A DNA stretch of 64,000 nt from Thalassotalea sp. 273M-4 (GCF_041410465.1 NZ_CP166961.1:1798001-1862000), one strand, 5' to 3'; counted from the stretch's first letter, positions 1-9,045 are shown. Made by a program: numbers and translations. Notes: generated by a model not told the origin, from the letters alone.

Positions 1-1285
1 CAGAGTCTTTACTTACTCGATCAGCAATAGAACATGGCAGTGGTGGCACCGACTCTGATAAATCATCCCATCCACGGACAAAAACAGAATCAATATAAGG
101 AGCATATTGTTCTATTTGAGGGCACATTACCAACACATCTTTTGGGGTTAGTGTTGGGTCTTGGTTGAATAAATGCAGTAAGTAATCGTGCAAACCTTGG
201 ACTTCCCTAAGCGCACTATGACCCGAAGTAATGGTGATAGATGAGTCAATTAGAGTGCTTGGTTGTTGACGTCTATCGGTCAGTGTTAGGATGTCTTTTT
301 GCAATTGCATTAATGCTGTAGGCTTGACGCTTGACTGCGATGACTCTTGCTCAAAGATTAAATCATACAGTGGTATTTCAATATTATTTAAGCCATGTAA
401 CTGGGTTAAAAACGCTTTGCCTTGTTGGCCTAAATTGGCCAATAATGGGTTAACACTTTCTTCTTGGGTGCCATCATCTGGCCATTTATTGACTTGAGCT
501 AAATAAGCTTGCTTGCTTTTACTTTTGTCGGTTTGAATATCGCCCCAATATTCGATACATGGATTTAAATGATAAAAATGAACATCGGTTACCGTTGAGA
601 TAAGGCCTAAAAAGTCCACCCACATCGGTGCTAAGGTATTGATCCCAAATATGGATATGCGCTCTGGTAATAAATGTTTATTGTGTTGCAGATTGGTTTT
701 TGCAAGTGCCATTAATTCGTTCGGATCGTAGGGAATATCAGCGGTTAACAATTGCCAGATAACCCCTTGCCATTTTGCATGGGTAATTGATTGCGAGTCA
801 AAATCTGCACTTTGTTCAGCGCTTGCCCAATCATTGATCCACTCAGGACGATAAATAAGGTATTGTTCAAATAAATCAGCAACCTGTACAGCAAGTTGAA
901 AACGTTTTAAGGGATCTTGCTGCTCCGCTGTTTGCCAATAACGATTAGCAGGTTCACAGTCGGGATGACTTAACATTGCATTAGATTGTAATATTTTATC
1001 TATACGCCATGCTAAAACTTCTCTTGAATACGGCGTTTGATCGCTATCTTGCTGACCTGAAAGAACTTTTAATTGCTGCCATAAAAACTGTGCGGGTAAA
1101 ACAAACGACGCATTCATTGAAATGCCACTGATTTGTGCTTGTTGCATGTTCAACCAATGTTGCATTCCAGGGTTTTGCACTAACACAACTTCTTGTGCGA
1201 GCGGCGCTAAATGACTGCTTTGCTGAACCTTATCAAACAGGGTAAGCAAATCTTCCATTCGATTGGCAGGGTAAATATAAATCAA
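1..1285 (-). CDS. recC: Exodeoxyribonuclease V gamma subunit RecC (5' part, runs off window)
   Basis: RecC is the Chi-recognising scaffold subunit of the RecBCD helicase-nuclease that processes double-strand DNA ends. The minus-strand frame is open from 1285 to the window edge, giving about 428 N-terminal residues of a protein normally around 1100 long. It begins IYIYPANRMEDLL, matches the family pattern of an N-terminal SNRLE-like strand, and contains VVLVQNPGMQHWL and the SIADRVSKDS segment typical of RecC. An in-frame TAA lies just upstream at about 1298-1300. The best start is therefore TTG at 1285, with CTG at 1291 as alternative; no ATG is available. The remaining C-terminal part, and probably recB and recD, lie outside the window. 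Family assignment is confident; the start is less so. Confidence 0.88.
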   Translation of the reverse strand, partial: MIYIYPANRMEDLLTLFDKVQQSSHLAPLAQEVVLVQNPGMQHWLNMQQAQISGISMNASFVLPAQFLWQQLKVLSGQQDSDQTPYSREVLAWRIDKILQSNAMLSHPDCEPANRYWQTAEQQDPLKRFQLAVQVADLFEQYLIYRPEWINDWASAEQSADFDSQSITHAKWQGVIWQLLTADIPYDPNELMALAKTNLQHNKHLLPERISIFGINTLAPMWVDFLGLISTVTDVHFYHLNPCIEYWGDIQTDKSKSKQAYLAQVNKWPDDGTQEESVNPLLANLGQQGKAFLTQLHGLNNIEIPLYDLIFEQESSQSSVKPTALMQLQKDILTLTDRRQQPSTLIDSSITITSGHSALREVQGLHDYLLHLFNQDPTLTPKDVLVMCPQIEQYAPYIDSVFVRGWDDLSESVPPLPCSIADRVSKDS

Positions 1286-1363
1286 GGCCAGATCCGTTTA
1301 TGCGGTTATTGTTATCAAGCAATAATTTAATCACAAACAAGAATCAGGGTCTATGAACTTTGA

Positions 1364-1696
1364 TCATTCAATAAGCGTATTAAAACTTTGTTGATAAAAT
1401 TCGCCTAAAATGGGGATGGGATATAATCGTCCTTTGATCGCATCAAAAAGCCCTATGAGCCATAACAGAGCGACGGGTAACGCTAAAATCCAACCAATAA
1501 AGGGAATAAAACTCAATAGTACCCAAGTTAAAATTAACCCCAACATTTGGCGTAAATGAAAGGCACTCAAACGCGATGGATTATTTCCATGCATGATCAA
1601 AGCAATAACCCAACCAATAATCGACAGATAGCAAATAACCGCAATGGTTCTGCCATCAGCTCGGGTTAATTTATGCATTAAATCAGGTGATGACAT
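1364..1696 (-). CDS. DUF4870-like small inner-membrane protein
   Basis: This 110-residue protein has three hydrophobic stretches, at about 18-36, 49-66 and 68-85. The layout resembles the DUF4870/TIC20-like family of small membrane proteins. The last segments carry a proline-glycine rich helix (SFIPFIGWILALPVALLWLIG), then a short cytoplasmic tail with DAIKGRLYPIPILGE, a characteristic ending for that family. The ATG start at 1696 is preceded by a clear AAGAGGA ribosome site. It lies downstream of the recC start region on the same strand but is separated by about 430 bases of its own gene, so it is probably an independent unit. Its function is unknown and the family call rests on pattern only. 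Confidence 0.7.
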   Translation of the reverse strand: MSSPDLMHKLTRADGRTIAVICYLSIIGWVIALIMHGNNPSRLSAFHLRQMLGLILTWVLLSFIPFIGWILALPVALLWLIGLFDAIKGRLYPIPILGEFYQQSFNTLIE

Positions 1697-1785
1697 AAAA
1701 TCCTCTTAGGTGCGCGCGTGAAGTGTGGCTATAAATATGGTAATAATTTTAAAAATTATCCAGTAAAATAACGAGGTTTAACAAC

Positions 1786-2484
1786 GTGGCAGAGGTAAAA
1801 AGTTGTATCAAAATTTCACCTAAGTCTAAGAACAATCAGAAGTTTTTGATATATCTTGGGGCTTTGCTCATGCTAATAAGCTTGACTTTAGCCCAGTTTC
1901 TTTGGGATCCGTTTAAATTACCCATGATGGTTCTTTTACTGGCCAGTTTTGTGGTGTTTTTTATTGGTATTTTAAAATTTTTAGAACCTGCAACCAGTTA
2001 TCAATTAACCAAAGAAACGCTTAGTTATCGCCATCGTGCTGGTAAATGGCAACTGAGTTGGCAAAATATTGTTCGCATTGCCCTTCCTATCGCCGATGTT
2101 TCTGGGCAAAGAACGACCTTGCCTTATGTGGGCATAAAATTAAGAGATGTATCTTACATGGCCACTAATATTACCCCTCGCCTAGCCAATAAACTGATTC
2201 ATGAACAACAACCTCTAGTTCAATTAGCCGTACAAAATGGTTTTATTACATTAGAGCAAGGTATGATTAATTTCAGCCCTTATGTGAGAGGACGACAAAC
2301 GTTTAAAGGGCCAATAGCCGCTTGGTTACACCGAGCCGAAATATTAGCTCAAGCTTATGGCTTTCATTTATTTTTACCTGAGGACAGTTTTGATCGAACC
2401 CGTGGGGAATTTTTGGCTTTGCTTAATCAGTGCAAGGAACATGTGAACAGACATCCCCCACCAAGGAGCAGTAGGGGGATATAA
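1786..2484 (+). CDS. DUF2982 domain-containing membrane protein
   Basis: This 232-residue protein has two N-terminal membrane helices (about 20-38 and 44-66), then a soluble part starting LEPATSYQLTKETLSYRHR. It has the arrangement of DUF2982, a family I know mainly from Alteromonadales and Vibrionales. The mid-region (WQNIVRIALP, LPYVGIKLRD) resembles a PH-like membrane-associated fold, but this is inference. The start is GTG at 1786, preceded by an ACGAGG ribosome site. The gene is convergent with the GH17 gene, whose stop lies only 11 bases beyond its own. The last codons (HPPPRSSRG) are encoded by a GC-rich inverted repeat. The function is not known. Confidence 0.72.
   Translation: MAEVKSCIKISPKSKNNQKFLIYLGALLMLISLTLAQFLWDPFKLPMMVLLLASFVVFFIGILKFLEPATSYQLTKETLSYRHRAGKWQLSWQNIVRIALPIADVSGQRTTLPYVGIKLRDVSYMATNITPRLANKLIHEQQPLVQLAVQNGFITLEQGMINFSPYVRGRQTFKGPIAAWLHRAEILAQAYGFHLFLPEDSFDRTRGEFLALLNQCKEHVNRHPPPRSSRGI
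2453..2480. repeat. GC-rich inverted repeat at a convergent gene junction
   Basis: The arms ATCCCCC (2453-2459) and GGGGGAT (2474-2480) are perfectly complementary with a 14-base loop. They lie inside the last codons of the DUF2982 gene and just past the stop of the opposite GH17 gene. Neither strand shows a good T-tract after the stem, so it is not a textbook intrinsic terminator, although it may block 3' decay or pause convergent transcription. Confidence 0.4.
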
Positions 2485-2495
2485 AAACCGTTGGG

Positions 2496-3533
2496 TTATT
2501 TCATTACCGCTTTAGGTGTGCGGTCAACATTAAACACTCCCCAGTGCTTTTCCGCACCTTTTGGGTTGTTCGGATTGCCTTTCCAAGGCTCATCAAAGGC
2601 TTCAAAGAAGAAGAACGTTGTGTTCGACTTTTTCGCATAATCCAACAACTCTTGGTAGTAACGTTGCTGATTCTCCTCAGAGGCTTGTTCTGGAAATTCT
2701 ACCGCTTCAGTTGCCCATCCCGCTTCTAAGATAGCAATGTTTTTACCCGGTAAGGCCTTAGCAACCGCTTCGATGTTTTCGATGGTGTAAGATAGACCTT
2801 CATCAATGCTCTTACCTTCCCAAACTGGATAGCTGTGAACACCTAAAAAGTCGACTACTTGGGCAAGCTCAGCACCGTCTCTAATCCACCATTCGTAGTT
2901 ATCTGCAACCGTCACCGGTTGTTTGATGCGTGATTTAACCAACTTAACGTAGTCAATCACTTTTTCGACTGGCACCATATGATCATTCCAGTCAACCAAA
3001 GCTTCATTGCCTACATTGACTGCAACAACGCTGGCGTATTGGTTAGCCAGTTCAATCCCACGTTCAATTTCTGCTAAATTCTTTAGTTTATTCGCTTCTA
3101 ACTTTGGTGCTGGGATCGGCTCGTCTAACCATGGGCAACCTTCATGGTTACTGATTTCAGCGTCTAGCCAAATTCCTAACAAAACCTTGATATCAAGTTT
3201 GTGCTGTTTGATAAGTTTTAATACACTCGCCGAGTTTTCACCTGCATCATATAAACGAATCAAGTTAAAACCGTGTTTTTTTAAGATATGTAAGTCTTCT
3301 AATATTTCGGCATCGGATGGGTTATTAGCGCCTTGTCCTCGGTCTGGGTGTTGACCTTCTCGAAAACCTGAATAGGCTATCGCCATGGGTTCGCCCACTA
3401 ACAATTCTTGAACATCACTCGATTGAGCCATGGTCTGAAATGGTGACAAACATACTAACGTGGCAGCTACCGTTGATAGCCCCTTAATAAAACCTTTTTG
3501 AAAGGCTGAAATTTTAGAGAAAAAATGATTCAT
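2496..3533 (-). CDS. Exported glycoside hydrolase family 17-like enzyme (beta-1,3-glucan active)
   Basis: This 345-residue exported (beta/alpha)8 hydrolase resembles family GH17, whose bacterial members cleave or transglycosylate beta-1,3-glucans such as laminarin. A signal peptide covers about residues 1-36, ending in a TMAQ-type cleavage site. The barrel shows the GH17-like first strand AIAYSGFREGQHPD. The acid/base Glu is E177 in NVGNEALVDWN, and the nucleophile is E270 in IAILEAGWAT; LGVHSYPVWEG and FFFEAFDEPWKG are further active-site strands. Length fits a single catalytic domain without a binding module. No other polysaccharide-utilisation genes sit beside it. The substrate is inferred from the family; a synthase-linked glucan-remodelling role is an alternative. 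Confidence 0.82.
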   Translation of the reverse strand: MNHFFSKISAFQKGFIKGLSTVAATLVCLSPFQTMAQSSDVQELLVGEPMAIAYSGFREGQHPDRGQGANNPSDAEILEDLHILKKHGFNLIRLYDAGENSASVLKLIKQHKLDIKVLLGIWLDAEISNHEGCPWLDEPIPAPKLEANKLKNLAEIERGIELANQYASVVAVNVGNEALVDWNDHMVPVEKVIDYVKLVKSRIKQPVTVADNYEWWIRDGAELAQVVDFLGVHSYPVWEGKSIDEGLSYTIENIEAVAKALPGKNIAILEAGWATEAVEFPEQASEENQQRYYQELLDYAKKSNTTFFFFEAFDEPWKGNPNNPKGAEKHWGVFNVDRTPKAVMK

Positions 3534-4030
3534 ATTGTTTACTCGTTGAAATACTTAAGCCATTGATAATCGATTTTTAATCGTAATGCCAATATCATGA
3601 GACATAAAGGTATAATGTCTCGACAAAATGGTCAAAATGGATAAATTGACAAAATTATCTGCTCATTTTCCTGGTTCAAGGATATCTGTTGACCAAGTGA
3701 AATATTGCCCTCGCCACACACCAGATTTCTGAAAATTAGAATAGAAAGTAGAGTCAAAACATAAACCTAAAAGCATCTTCTGAGGATAAAGAAAATCTCC
3801 TCACAATTTTTCGGCGCTGACGATGGTTTGAGAAAAGACTCTAATGACGAATTTTGTAACAATTTGAACCAAGAAAATCTGCGGTTATTGCTATATTTAA
3901 TGATGACATCAGGTATTTTTCTCGTTGTTATATAAAGCACCAACAACAATAAAAAGCCAAAATAGGTTGTGGGTTTATCTGGTCAATTTTGTTTGTTGTC
4001 ATTATGACTCATGACTTTAAAGGGGCTTTT
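3534..4030. other. Divergent intergenic region between GH17 and M14 genes
   Basis: About 500 bases that must hold the promoters of both flanking genes. It is AT-rich. It contains an inverted repeat at 3599-3621 and closely spaced CAAAATGG repeats at about 3623-3640. I see no convincing gene. A 60-codon minus-strand frame at 3767-3949 has no ribosome site and an unlikely composition. Confidence 0.6.
3599..3621. promoter_or_regulatory. Inverted repeat, candidate operator upstream of GH17
   Basis: The seven-base arms GAGACAT and ATGTCTC are perfectly complementary and separated by nine bases. The site is about 66 bases upstream of the GH17 start and overlaps a TATA-rich segment that could serve as a -10 element on either strand. 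This geometry suits a dimeric repressor. The regulator is not identified. Confidence 0.4.
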
Positions 4031-5215
4031 ATGTACCGACGTTATTGGTTTGCTATCATAAGTTCATTGTCCTTAATCGCAATGCCCATCTTCTCTTGCA
4101 CCTTACCCGAGTCTTCGGGGTTAATCCTTTATGATGATTTTGCCGGCAGTTCTAAACGCAACATCAAAGATTGTCACTACAATCCCAATGATAAGGTGTT
4201 AAACATCACATTAACGGGTGAACGCTCCGATATAACGGGCAATCCTTGGTACGCATTTAAATTGTCAGCGAATGCCCCAACTCAATTAAATCTGGCCATT
4301 AAAGTGAACGCCGACGGTCATCAGTACGCCCCGAGAGTCAGTGCAGATGGTCTAGTGTGGCGTGAAACCAGCCACTGGTGGGTGTCTAATGTACTCAATT
4401 TTTCGGTTTCGTTAACTCAGCAGCTAGTGTGGATATCGGCGCAGGAGATGATCACCAGCAATGACTATAAAATATGGGGCGAACAACTGGCACAAAATAA
4501 ATATGTTCGATTTAGTATGATTGGCGAGTCAGTGCAACAACGGCCAATTTATAAAATAGAAGCTTCTAAGCGGAACAACAACGATTGGTTGGTTATTATT
4601 GGCCGACAGCACCCGCCGGAATTAACGGGTGTGTTAGCTATGGTCCCTTTTGTTTCTACCATTTTGTCAAACTCGCCTTTAGCCAATCAATTTCGACAAC
4701 GATACAATGTCATCGTTTTGCCCAATGTGAATCCTGATGGGGTTGATTTAGGTTATTGGCGCTTAAATGCTAATTTAGTCGACCTCGATAGAGACTGGCA
4801 ACAACAAAGCCAACCTGAGGTGCAATCCATCAGCCAATACTTAAAAAGATTGGCCAGAAAAGGCGCCAGATTTACTTTAGCCATTGATTTTCATGCCGCC
4901 AATAAACACCGTATTAAAATCATGCCAGGAATAAACAAAGAGCAGCCGAGTAAAATGATCACTCGTTGGTTATCAGATTTAGACCAATTACACCCCAATT
5001 TCCCTTTGCCGACACAAAAAGCCCAACAAGTGCCTGGCAGTTTTATGACCTATTTTGCCAGACAATTTGACAGTCAAGCAGTCAGTGTTGATTTAGCCAA
5101 TAACGGCAATCGTAAATTTATTAAAACATTAGCAGTAGATGCGGCGAATTCAATGATGCGTTCAATGTTACAACAACCAAAACAACCGAGGTACATTCGT
5201 TACGACGCGAACTAA
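4031..5215 (+). CDS. Exported M14-family zinc carboxypeptidase-like protein
   Basis: This 394-residue exported protein has an N-terminal beta-rich domain (about 30-150) followed by an M14 carboxypeptidase-like domain. That order is seen in cytosolic-carboxypeptidase (AGBL/Nna1)-related bacterial proteins. The zinc ligands are visible: H194 and E197 in RQHPPE, and H288 in AIDFHA. LPNVNPDGVDLGYWR holds the substrate-binding NPDG and Arg motifs. The position of the usual catalytic Glu reads D354 (SVDLANNGN), which is unusual. The start at 4031 was chosen because AAAGGGG lies seven bases upstream and a signal peptide (IISSLSLIAMPIFSC) begins directly there; an upstream ATG at 3989 lacks both. Activity on a peptide or murein substrate is inferred. 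Confidence 0.78.
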   Translation: MYRRYWFAIISSLSLIAMPIFSCTLPESSGLILYDDFAGSSKRNIKDCHYNPNDKVLNITLTGERSDITGNPWYAFKLSANAPTQLNLAIKVNADGHQYAPRVSADGLVWRETSHWWVSNVLNFSVSLTQQLVWISAQEMITSNDYKIWGEQLAQNKYVRFSMIGESVQQRPIYKIEASKRNNNDWLVIIGRQHPPELTGVLAMVPFVSTILSNSPLANQFRQRYNVIVLPNVNPDGVDLGYWRLNANLVDLDRDWQQQSQPEVQSISQYLKRLARKGARFTLAIDFHAANKHRIKIMPGINKEQPSKMITRWLSDLDQLHPNFPLPTQKAQQVPGSFMTYFARQFDSQAVSVDLANNGNRKFIKTLAVDAANSMMRSMLQQPKQPRYIRYDAN

Positions 5216-5572
5216 GCGATAAAAAGTTTAAATTGATGCTAACTGATTTAATCGAATTGACGCAATAGAGCTAATTAATCAAGCTACATCGACCTTAACG
5301 TTGCCGCTGTGTAGATGCAAAAATGCAGCAATCGTATTCAATGAATTCATACCTTTTCTTGGGTATTTGCTTTGATCTGTTGTCCTTTTAAAAGAATTTT
5401 TTTCCTCATTGGCCTTTAACAAGATTCACCTGATTGAGCACTATTTTGTTGCGCGTTGCTATTTCACTTACCAAGAGGTTTTTAGCGTAAGATCTTGTAC
5501 CTAAAGTAAAGGTCGATATAATAGCCTATCGTATTTAAATATTTAACGTCATAACAATAAGTACCCTCATCT
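5216..5572. other. Intergenic region upstream of sbcB
   Basis: No gene is visible on either strand. The right end holds a likely promoter for sbcB, described separately. The left part carries no clear terminator for the M14 gene. Confidence 0.55.
5495..5522 (+). promoter_or_regulatory. Candidate sigma-70 promoter for sbcB
   Basis: TTGTAC (5495-5500) and a perfect TATAAT (5517-5522) are separated by 16 bases. The predicted start near 5530 would leave a leader of about 43 bases before the sbcB ATG. Confidence 0.5.
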
Positions 5573-7027
5573 ATGGTCAATAACGCACACTCGACTAACC
5601 AACCCACCATTCTTTGGCACGATTATGAGACTTGGGGGGTATCACCAAAATACGACAAGCCTTCGCAATTTGCCGCCATCCGTACTGATCTTGATTTAAA
5701 CATTATTGGTGAGCCAGAGGTGTTTTATTGTCAACCACCACAAGATTATTTGCCGCATCCAGGGGCGTGTATGGTGACTGGTATCACCCCACAAAAAGCT
5801 CAACGAGAAGGGTTAAGCGAAGCAGAATTTGCTCGCCGTATTCATCAATTATTTTCCACCCCAAATACTTGTGTGGCCGGTTATAACTCGATTCGCTTTG
5901 ACGATGAGGTTACGCGTTACCTACTTTATCGCAATTTTTTTGACCCGTATGAACGTGAATACAAAAATGGTAACAGTCGCTGGGATATTATCGATATGGC
6001 CCGATTGTGCCATGCTTTAAGCCCTGACGGGATTAACTGGCCCGTTAATGAAGAAGGCCGAGTGAGCTTTCGTTTGGAATTATTAACCGCTGCAAATGGT
6101 ATTAGTCACGAAGCCGCGCATGACGCCATGAGTGATGTTTATGCGACCATTGCATTAGCTAAATTAATCAAAGAAAAGCAACCCAAGTTATATAACTTTG
6201 TATTCAATATTCGAACCAAACAAGAAGTAGCAAAGCTGATCAACGTTTTTGACATGGCGCCTTTCGTGCACACTTCGTCAAAAATAAGCCCAGAGCAACG
6301 CAATACAAGTTGGCTTATGCCCATCGATATTGATCCAATAAATAAAAATGCGATTATTTGTATCGATTTATCTAAAGATATCAGCCCACTGTTTGACTTA
6401 GAAGCTGACGAGATTAAACAACGCCTTTACACTCGCCATCAAGAACTAGAGGCGGAAGGTAAACGAGCTATTCCTCTAAAGCATGTCCATATAAATAAAT
6501 GCCCTGTTGTTGCGCCAGCCAAAGTATTAACACCTGAGCGAGCGGCATTGATCAACATAAATCGTGAACAATGCTTAGCCAATTGGCAAAAACTTAAAAC
6601 GGATTCGACCAACATCAAACAAAAACTGTTGCGAGTATTTGAACAAGACCGAGAATTTAGCAAAGAAGATCCTGAGCACGCACTTTATAGTGGTGATTTC
6701 TTTTCTTTTGCGGATAAAGAAAAAATGAAAATGGTGCAACAATTAGAACCTGAAAAACTTGGCAGTTATCCGTTTAACTTTGTTGATGAGCGACTTGATA
6801 CTTTATTATTTCGTTATCGCGCACGCAATTACCCTCTGACCTTAACCAGCAGTGAGCAACAAAAATGGCAAAGTTATTGTCAGAATAAACTGAGCGTAGG
6901 TGAGAACGGTTTAAGTTATGACGAATTTATGATGGAAATCGAAAACCTTGCTCATCAATATGAACATAACGAAAGTAAAATGCGGGTATTAAAAGCTTTG
7001 TATCATTACATTCAGGGCACTGCCTAG
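5573..7027 (+). CDS. sbcB: Exodeoxyribonuclease I
   Basis: SbcB/XonA is a processive 3'-5' single-strand DNA exonuclease used in recombination and mismatch repair. This 484-residue protein matches the usual length. The DEDDh nuclease motifs are visible. The first is WHDYETWG at about 15-22. The second is YNSIRFDDEV. The third is HEAAHDAMSDVYAT, holding the catalytic His and last Asp. The downstream SH3-like and helical exonuclease-C parts follow, including YPFNFVDERLDTLLFRYRARNYP. It appears to be a monocistronic plus-strand gene with its own promoter. Assignment is very secure. Confidence 0.96.
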   Translation: MVNNAHSTNQPTILWHDYETWGVSPKYDKPSQFAAIRTDLDLNIIGEPEVFYCQPPQDYLPHPGACMVTGITPQKAQREGLSEAEFARRIHQLFSTPNTCVAGYNSIRFDDEVTRYLLYRNFFDPYEREYKNGNSRWDIIDMARLCHALSPDGINWPVNEEGRVSFRLELLTAANGISHEAAHDAMSDVYATIALAKLIKEKQPKLYNFVFNIRTKQEVAKLINVFDMAPFVHTSSKISPEQRNTSWLMPIDIDPINKNAIICIDLSKDISPLFDLEADEIKQRLYTRHQELEAEGKRAIPLKHVHINKCPVVAPAKVLTPERAALININREQCLANWQKLKTDSTNIKQKLLRVFEQDREFSKEDPEHALYSGDFFSFADKEKMKMVQQLEPEKLGSYPFNFVDERLDTLLFRYRARNYPLTLTSSEQQKWQSYCQNKLSVGENGLSYDEFMMEIENLAHQYEHNESKMRVLKALYHYIQGTA

Positions 7028-7239
7028 GCTGATGTCATTGCTCTTTGCGCAGCTTCCTTTGGCCTTAATCGCTAGAGTGAGAAATGGCAGCAAAATAACA
7101 TCCACCCTATAACGCAAACGACCTCGCTCATTGACCTATTGGAATGAGCTAACATGGATGCAAAGCAAAGATAACCCCGGCGTGATTTGCAATGGATTAT
7201 TTGACCAACGGACTGTAATTGTTGAAGGTGTAATTGAGG

Positions 7240-7503
7240 CTAGGCTTGTTCAAATAAGCTTATTTTTTGTACGCGTTTATGAAAGAACTCAAGAGCGTCT
7301 TTATTTGGGTAGTCAATATCATATCTACCGTGAAACATTAACGTCATCGTGACCGTGCCATCAGATAAGAAACAAGTATAACCGTCAAAATCTTGCCAAG
7401 CGGTTAAGCCGTTATAATCATAATAGCCATCACGTTTGTCCCCTTGTCGACAAACAAGGTTAAACACATTTAAGTACAATAAAGAATCGAGTTTGTTTTT
7501 CAT
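7240..7503 (-). CDS. Small DUF3081-like protein
   Basis: This 87-residue minus-strand protein looks like DUF3081, a small cytoplasmic family of gammaproteobacteria. The conserved-looking core is GLTAWQDFDGYTCFLSDG followed by VTMTLMFHGRYDIDY. The ATG at 7503 has GGAAA eight bases upstream. The composition is rich in aromatic and acidic residues, with no signal peptide or membrane helix. It sits alone between sbcB and the beta-hydroxyacid dehydrogenase. The function is unknown. The overlapping plus-strand frame at 7131-7352 is judged a shadow. Confidence 0.7.
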   Translation of the reverse strand: MKNKLDSLLYLNVFNLVCRQGDKRDGYYDYNGLTAWQDFDGYTCFLSDGTVTMTLMFHGRYDIDYPNKDALEFFHKRVQKISLFEQA

Positions 7504-7616
7504 CTGATTTCCATTAAATTTAGCCCTTTGCTAAATAACGACCAAGAACAAACGAAAGATCAATTGGTCTTTATTTCTCAGCCGAAAGCCCCTTAAAGAA
7601 AGAGGCTAAATGAGCT

Positions 7617-8480
7617 TTACTTTAACAGAGAAATCAAACTTGAGGTGTCGTAACGATTACCACCATTTTGTTGAATTTGTTGATAAAACTCATCGACCAT
7701 TTGGGTCATTGGTAATTTTGCCTGGTATTTCTTTGCTTCGTTAAAGGCTATTGCCAAGTCTTTGCGCATCCAATCTACGGCAAAACCAAAATCATACTCA
7801 CCGGCGTACATGGTTTTGTAACGATTTTCCATTTGCCATGAACCGGCCGCGCCTTTAGAAATAGTTTGTACAAGCGTGTCAGCATCCAATCCAGCTTTTT
7901 GAGCAAAATTCAGGGCTTCACTTAAACCTTGCACCACACCAGCAATACAAATTTGATTGGCCATCTTGGCAATTTGACCGTAACCAGAAGGCCCCATTAA
8001 CTGACTGAATTTTGCATAAGCAGTGAATACCGGTTGAACCTTGGCAAACACATCATCATGACCGCCACACATAACCGTAAGTTGACCATTTTCAGCGCCA
8101 GCTTGGCCACCGCTTACAGGGGCATCGAGAAAACCTACTTGCACATTATTTGCGTGCTGTTCAAGTTCTCTTGCAAGCTCGGCGGATGCTGTCGTGTGAT
8201 CAACTAATATCGCCCCTGCTTTCATTCCAGCTAGAACGCCGTCATCTCCTAACACCACAGCTTTGACATCATCATCATTACCGACACAGACAAAAACAAT
8301 ATCAGCATCTTTAGCGGCAAGTTTTGGCGTTTTGGCAAAATGTTGACCAAATTCTGTTACCCACATTTCAGCTTTTGCTTGCGTTCGATTAAACACCGAA
8401 ACCTCAAAACCAGCCTTTACCAAATGTCCTGCCATCGGATAACCCATAACACCAAGGCCTATAAACGCTACCTTTTTCAT
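7617..8480 (-). CDS. Beta-hydroxyacid dehydrogenase (3-hydroxyisobutyrate/tartronate-semialdehyde reductase family)
   Basis: This 287-residue NAD(P)-dependent enzyme belongs to the GarR/MmsB/GLYR family, which oxidises 3-hydroxy acids or reduces small semialdehydes. It has the N-terminal Rossmann motif VAFIGLGVMGYPMAGHL, the substrate loop DAPVSGGQAGAENGQL, and the catalytic Lys in QIAKMANQICIAG. The all-alpha C-terminal domain contains the ENRYKTMYAGEYDFGFAVDWMRKDL signature. The start at 8480 is preferred because GAGAGAAA precedes it, while the TTG four codons upstream would overlap that ribosome site. It is divergent from the glutathione peroxidase gene with an 85-base gap. The exact substrate cannot be told from sequence; no valine-degradation genes are adjacent. 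Confidence 0.88.
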   Translation of the reverse strand: MKKVAFIGLGVMGYPMAGHLVKAGFEVSVFNRTQAKAEMWVTEFGQHFAKTPKLAAKDADIVFVCVGNDDDVKAVVLGDDGVLAGMKAGAILVDHTTASAELARELEQHANNVQVGFLDAPVSGGQAGAENGQLTVMCGGHDDVFAKVQPVFTAYAKFSQLMGPSGYGQIAKMANQICIAGVVQGLSEALNFAQKAGLDADTLVQTISKGAAGSWQMENRYKTMYAGEYDFGFAVDWMRKDLAIAFNEAKKYQAKLPMTQMVDEFYQQIQQNGGNRYDTSSLISLLK

Positions 8481-8565
8481 ATTTTCTCTCAATTATTTAG
8501 CGGATTAATTCTTTGCATGATATTGTAATGGTCTGTCTTATAAAATACAGCGAAATCAATATATC

Positions 8566-9045
8566 ATGACAAATATATATCAATTCAATGTGACCAAGAA
8601 TAGTGGTGAATCGGTTTCTTTAAGCCAATATGAAGATCAAGTGGTGTTAATTGTGAACACCGCCAGCGCATGTGGCTTTACCCCGCAATATCAAGGGTTA
8701 GAGTCACTTTATCAAAAATACCAAGATAAAGGGTTGCGTATATTAGCCTTTCCTTGCAATCAATTTGGCCAGCAAGAAAAAGGCAGTGATAGTGAAATTA
8801 AACATTTTTGTGATCTTAATTTTCAAATCAGTTTTGAGCTGTTTGCCAAAATAGACGTTAACGGTAACAATGCGGACCCTTTATTTGTCTACTTATCGGA
8901 TCAAGCCAGAGGCTTGTTAGGCAGTAAAAAAATCAAATGGAACTTCACCAAGTTTTTAGTCAATAAACAAGGTCAAGTGGTTAAACGATATGGTTCAATG
9001 ACCAAACCAGAGCAACTTGAAAACGATATTTTAAGCTTGCTTTAA
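8566..9045 (+). CDS. Glutathione peroxidase (thiol peroxidase type)
   Basis: This 159-residue protein is a cysteine-type glutathione peroxidase of the BtuE/Gpx group, which reduces hydroperoxides using thioredoxin or glutathione. The catalytic Cys is C36 in NTASACGFTPQY. The other active-site residues are in FPCNQFGQQE and KWNFTKFLV (W125, N126). The subunit is short and lacks the tetramer loop of animal enzymes, which is usual for bacterial members. There is no signal peptide, so it is cytoplasmic. It is probably transcribed alone and is divergent from the dehydrogenase gene. Confidence 0.93.
   Translation: MTNIYQFNVTKNSGESVSLSQYEDQVVLIVNTASACGFTPQYQGLESLYQKYQDKGLRILAFPCNQFGQQEKGSDSEIKHFCDLNFQISFELFAKIDVNGNNADPLFVYLSDQARGLLGSKKIKWNFTKFLVNKQGQVVKRYGSMTKPEQLENDILSLL

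Noticed and set aside
3767..3949. 60-codon minus-strand frame between GH17 and the M14 gene
   Set aside because: No ribosome site, low-complexity composition, and no similarity to anything I recognise.
7131..7352. 73-codon plus-strand frame after sbcB
   Set aside because: It overlaps the 3' half of the DUF3081-like gene on the other strand, which has a proper ribosome site and family-like sequence.
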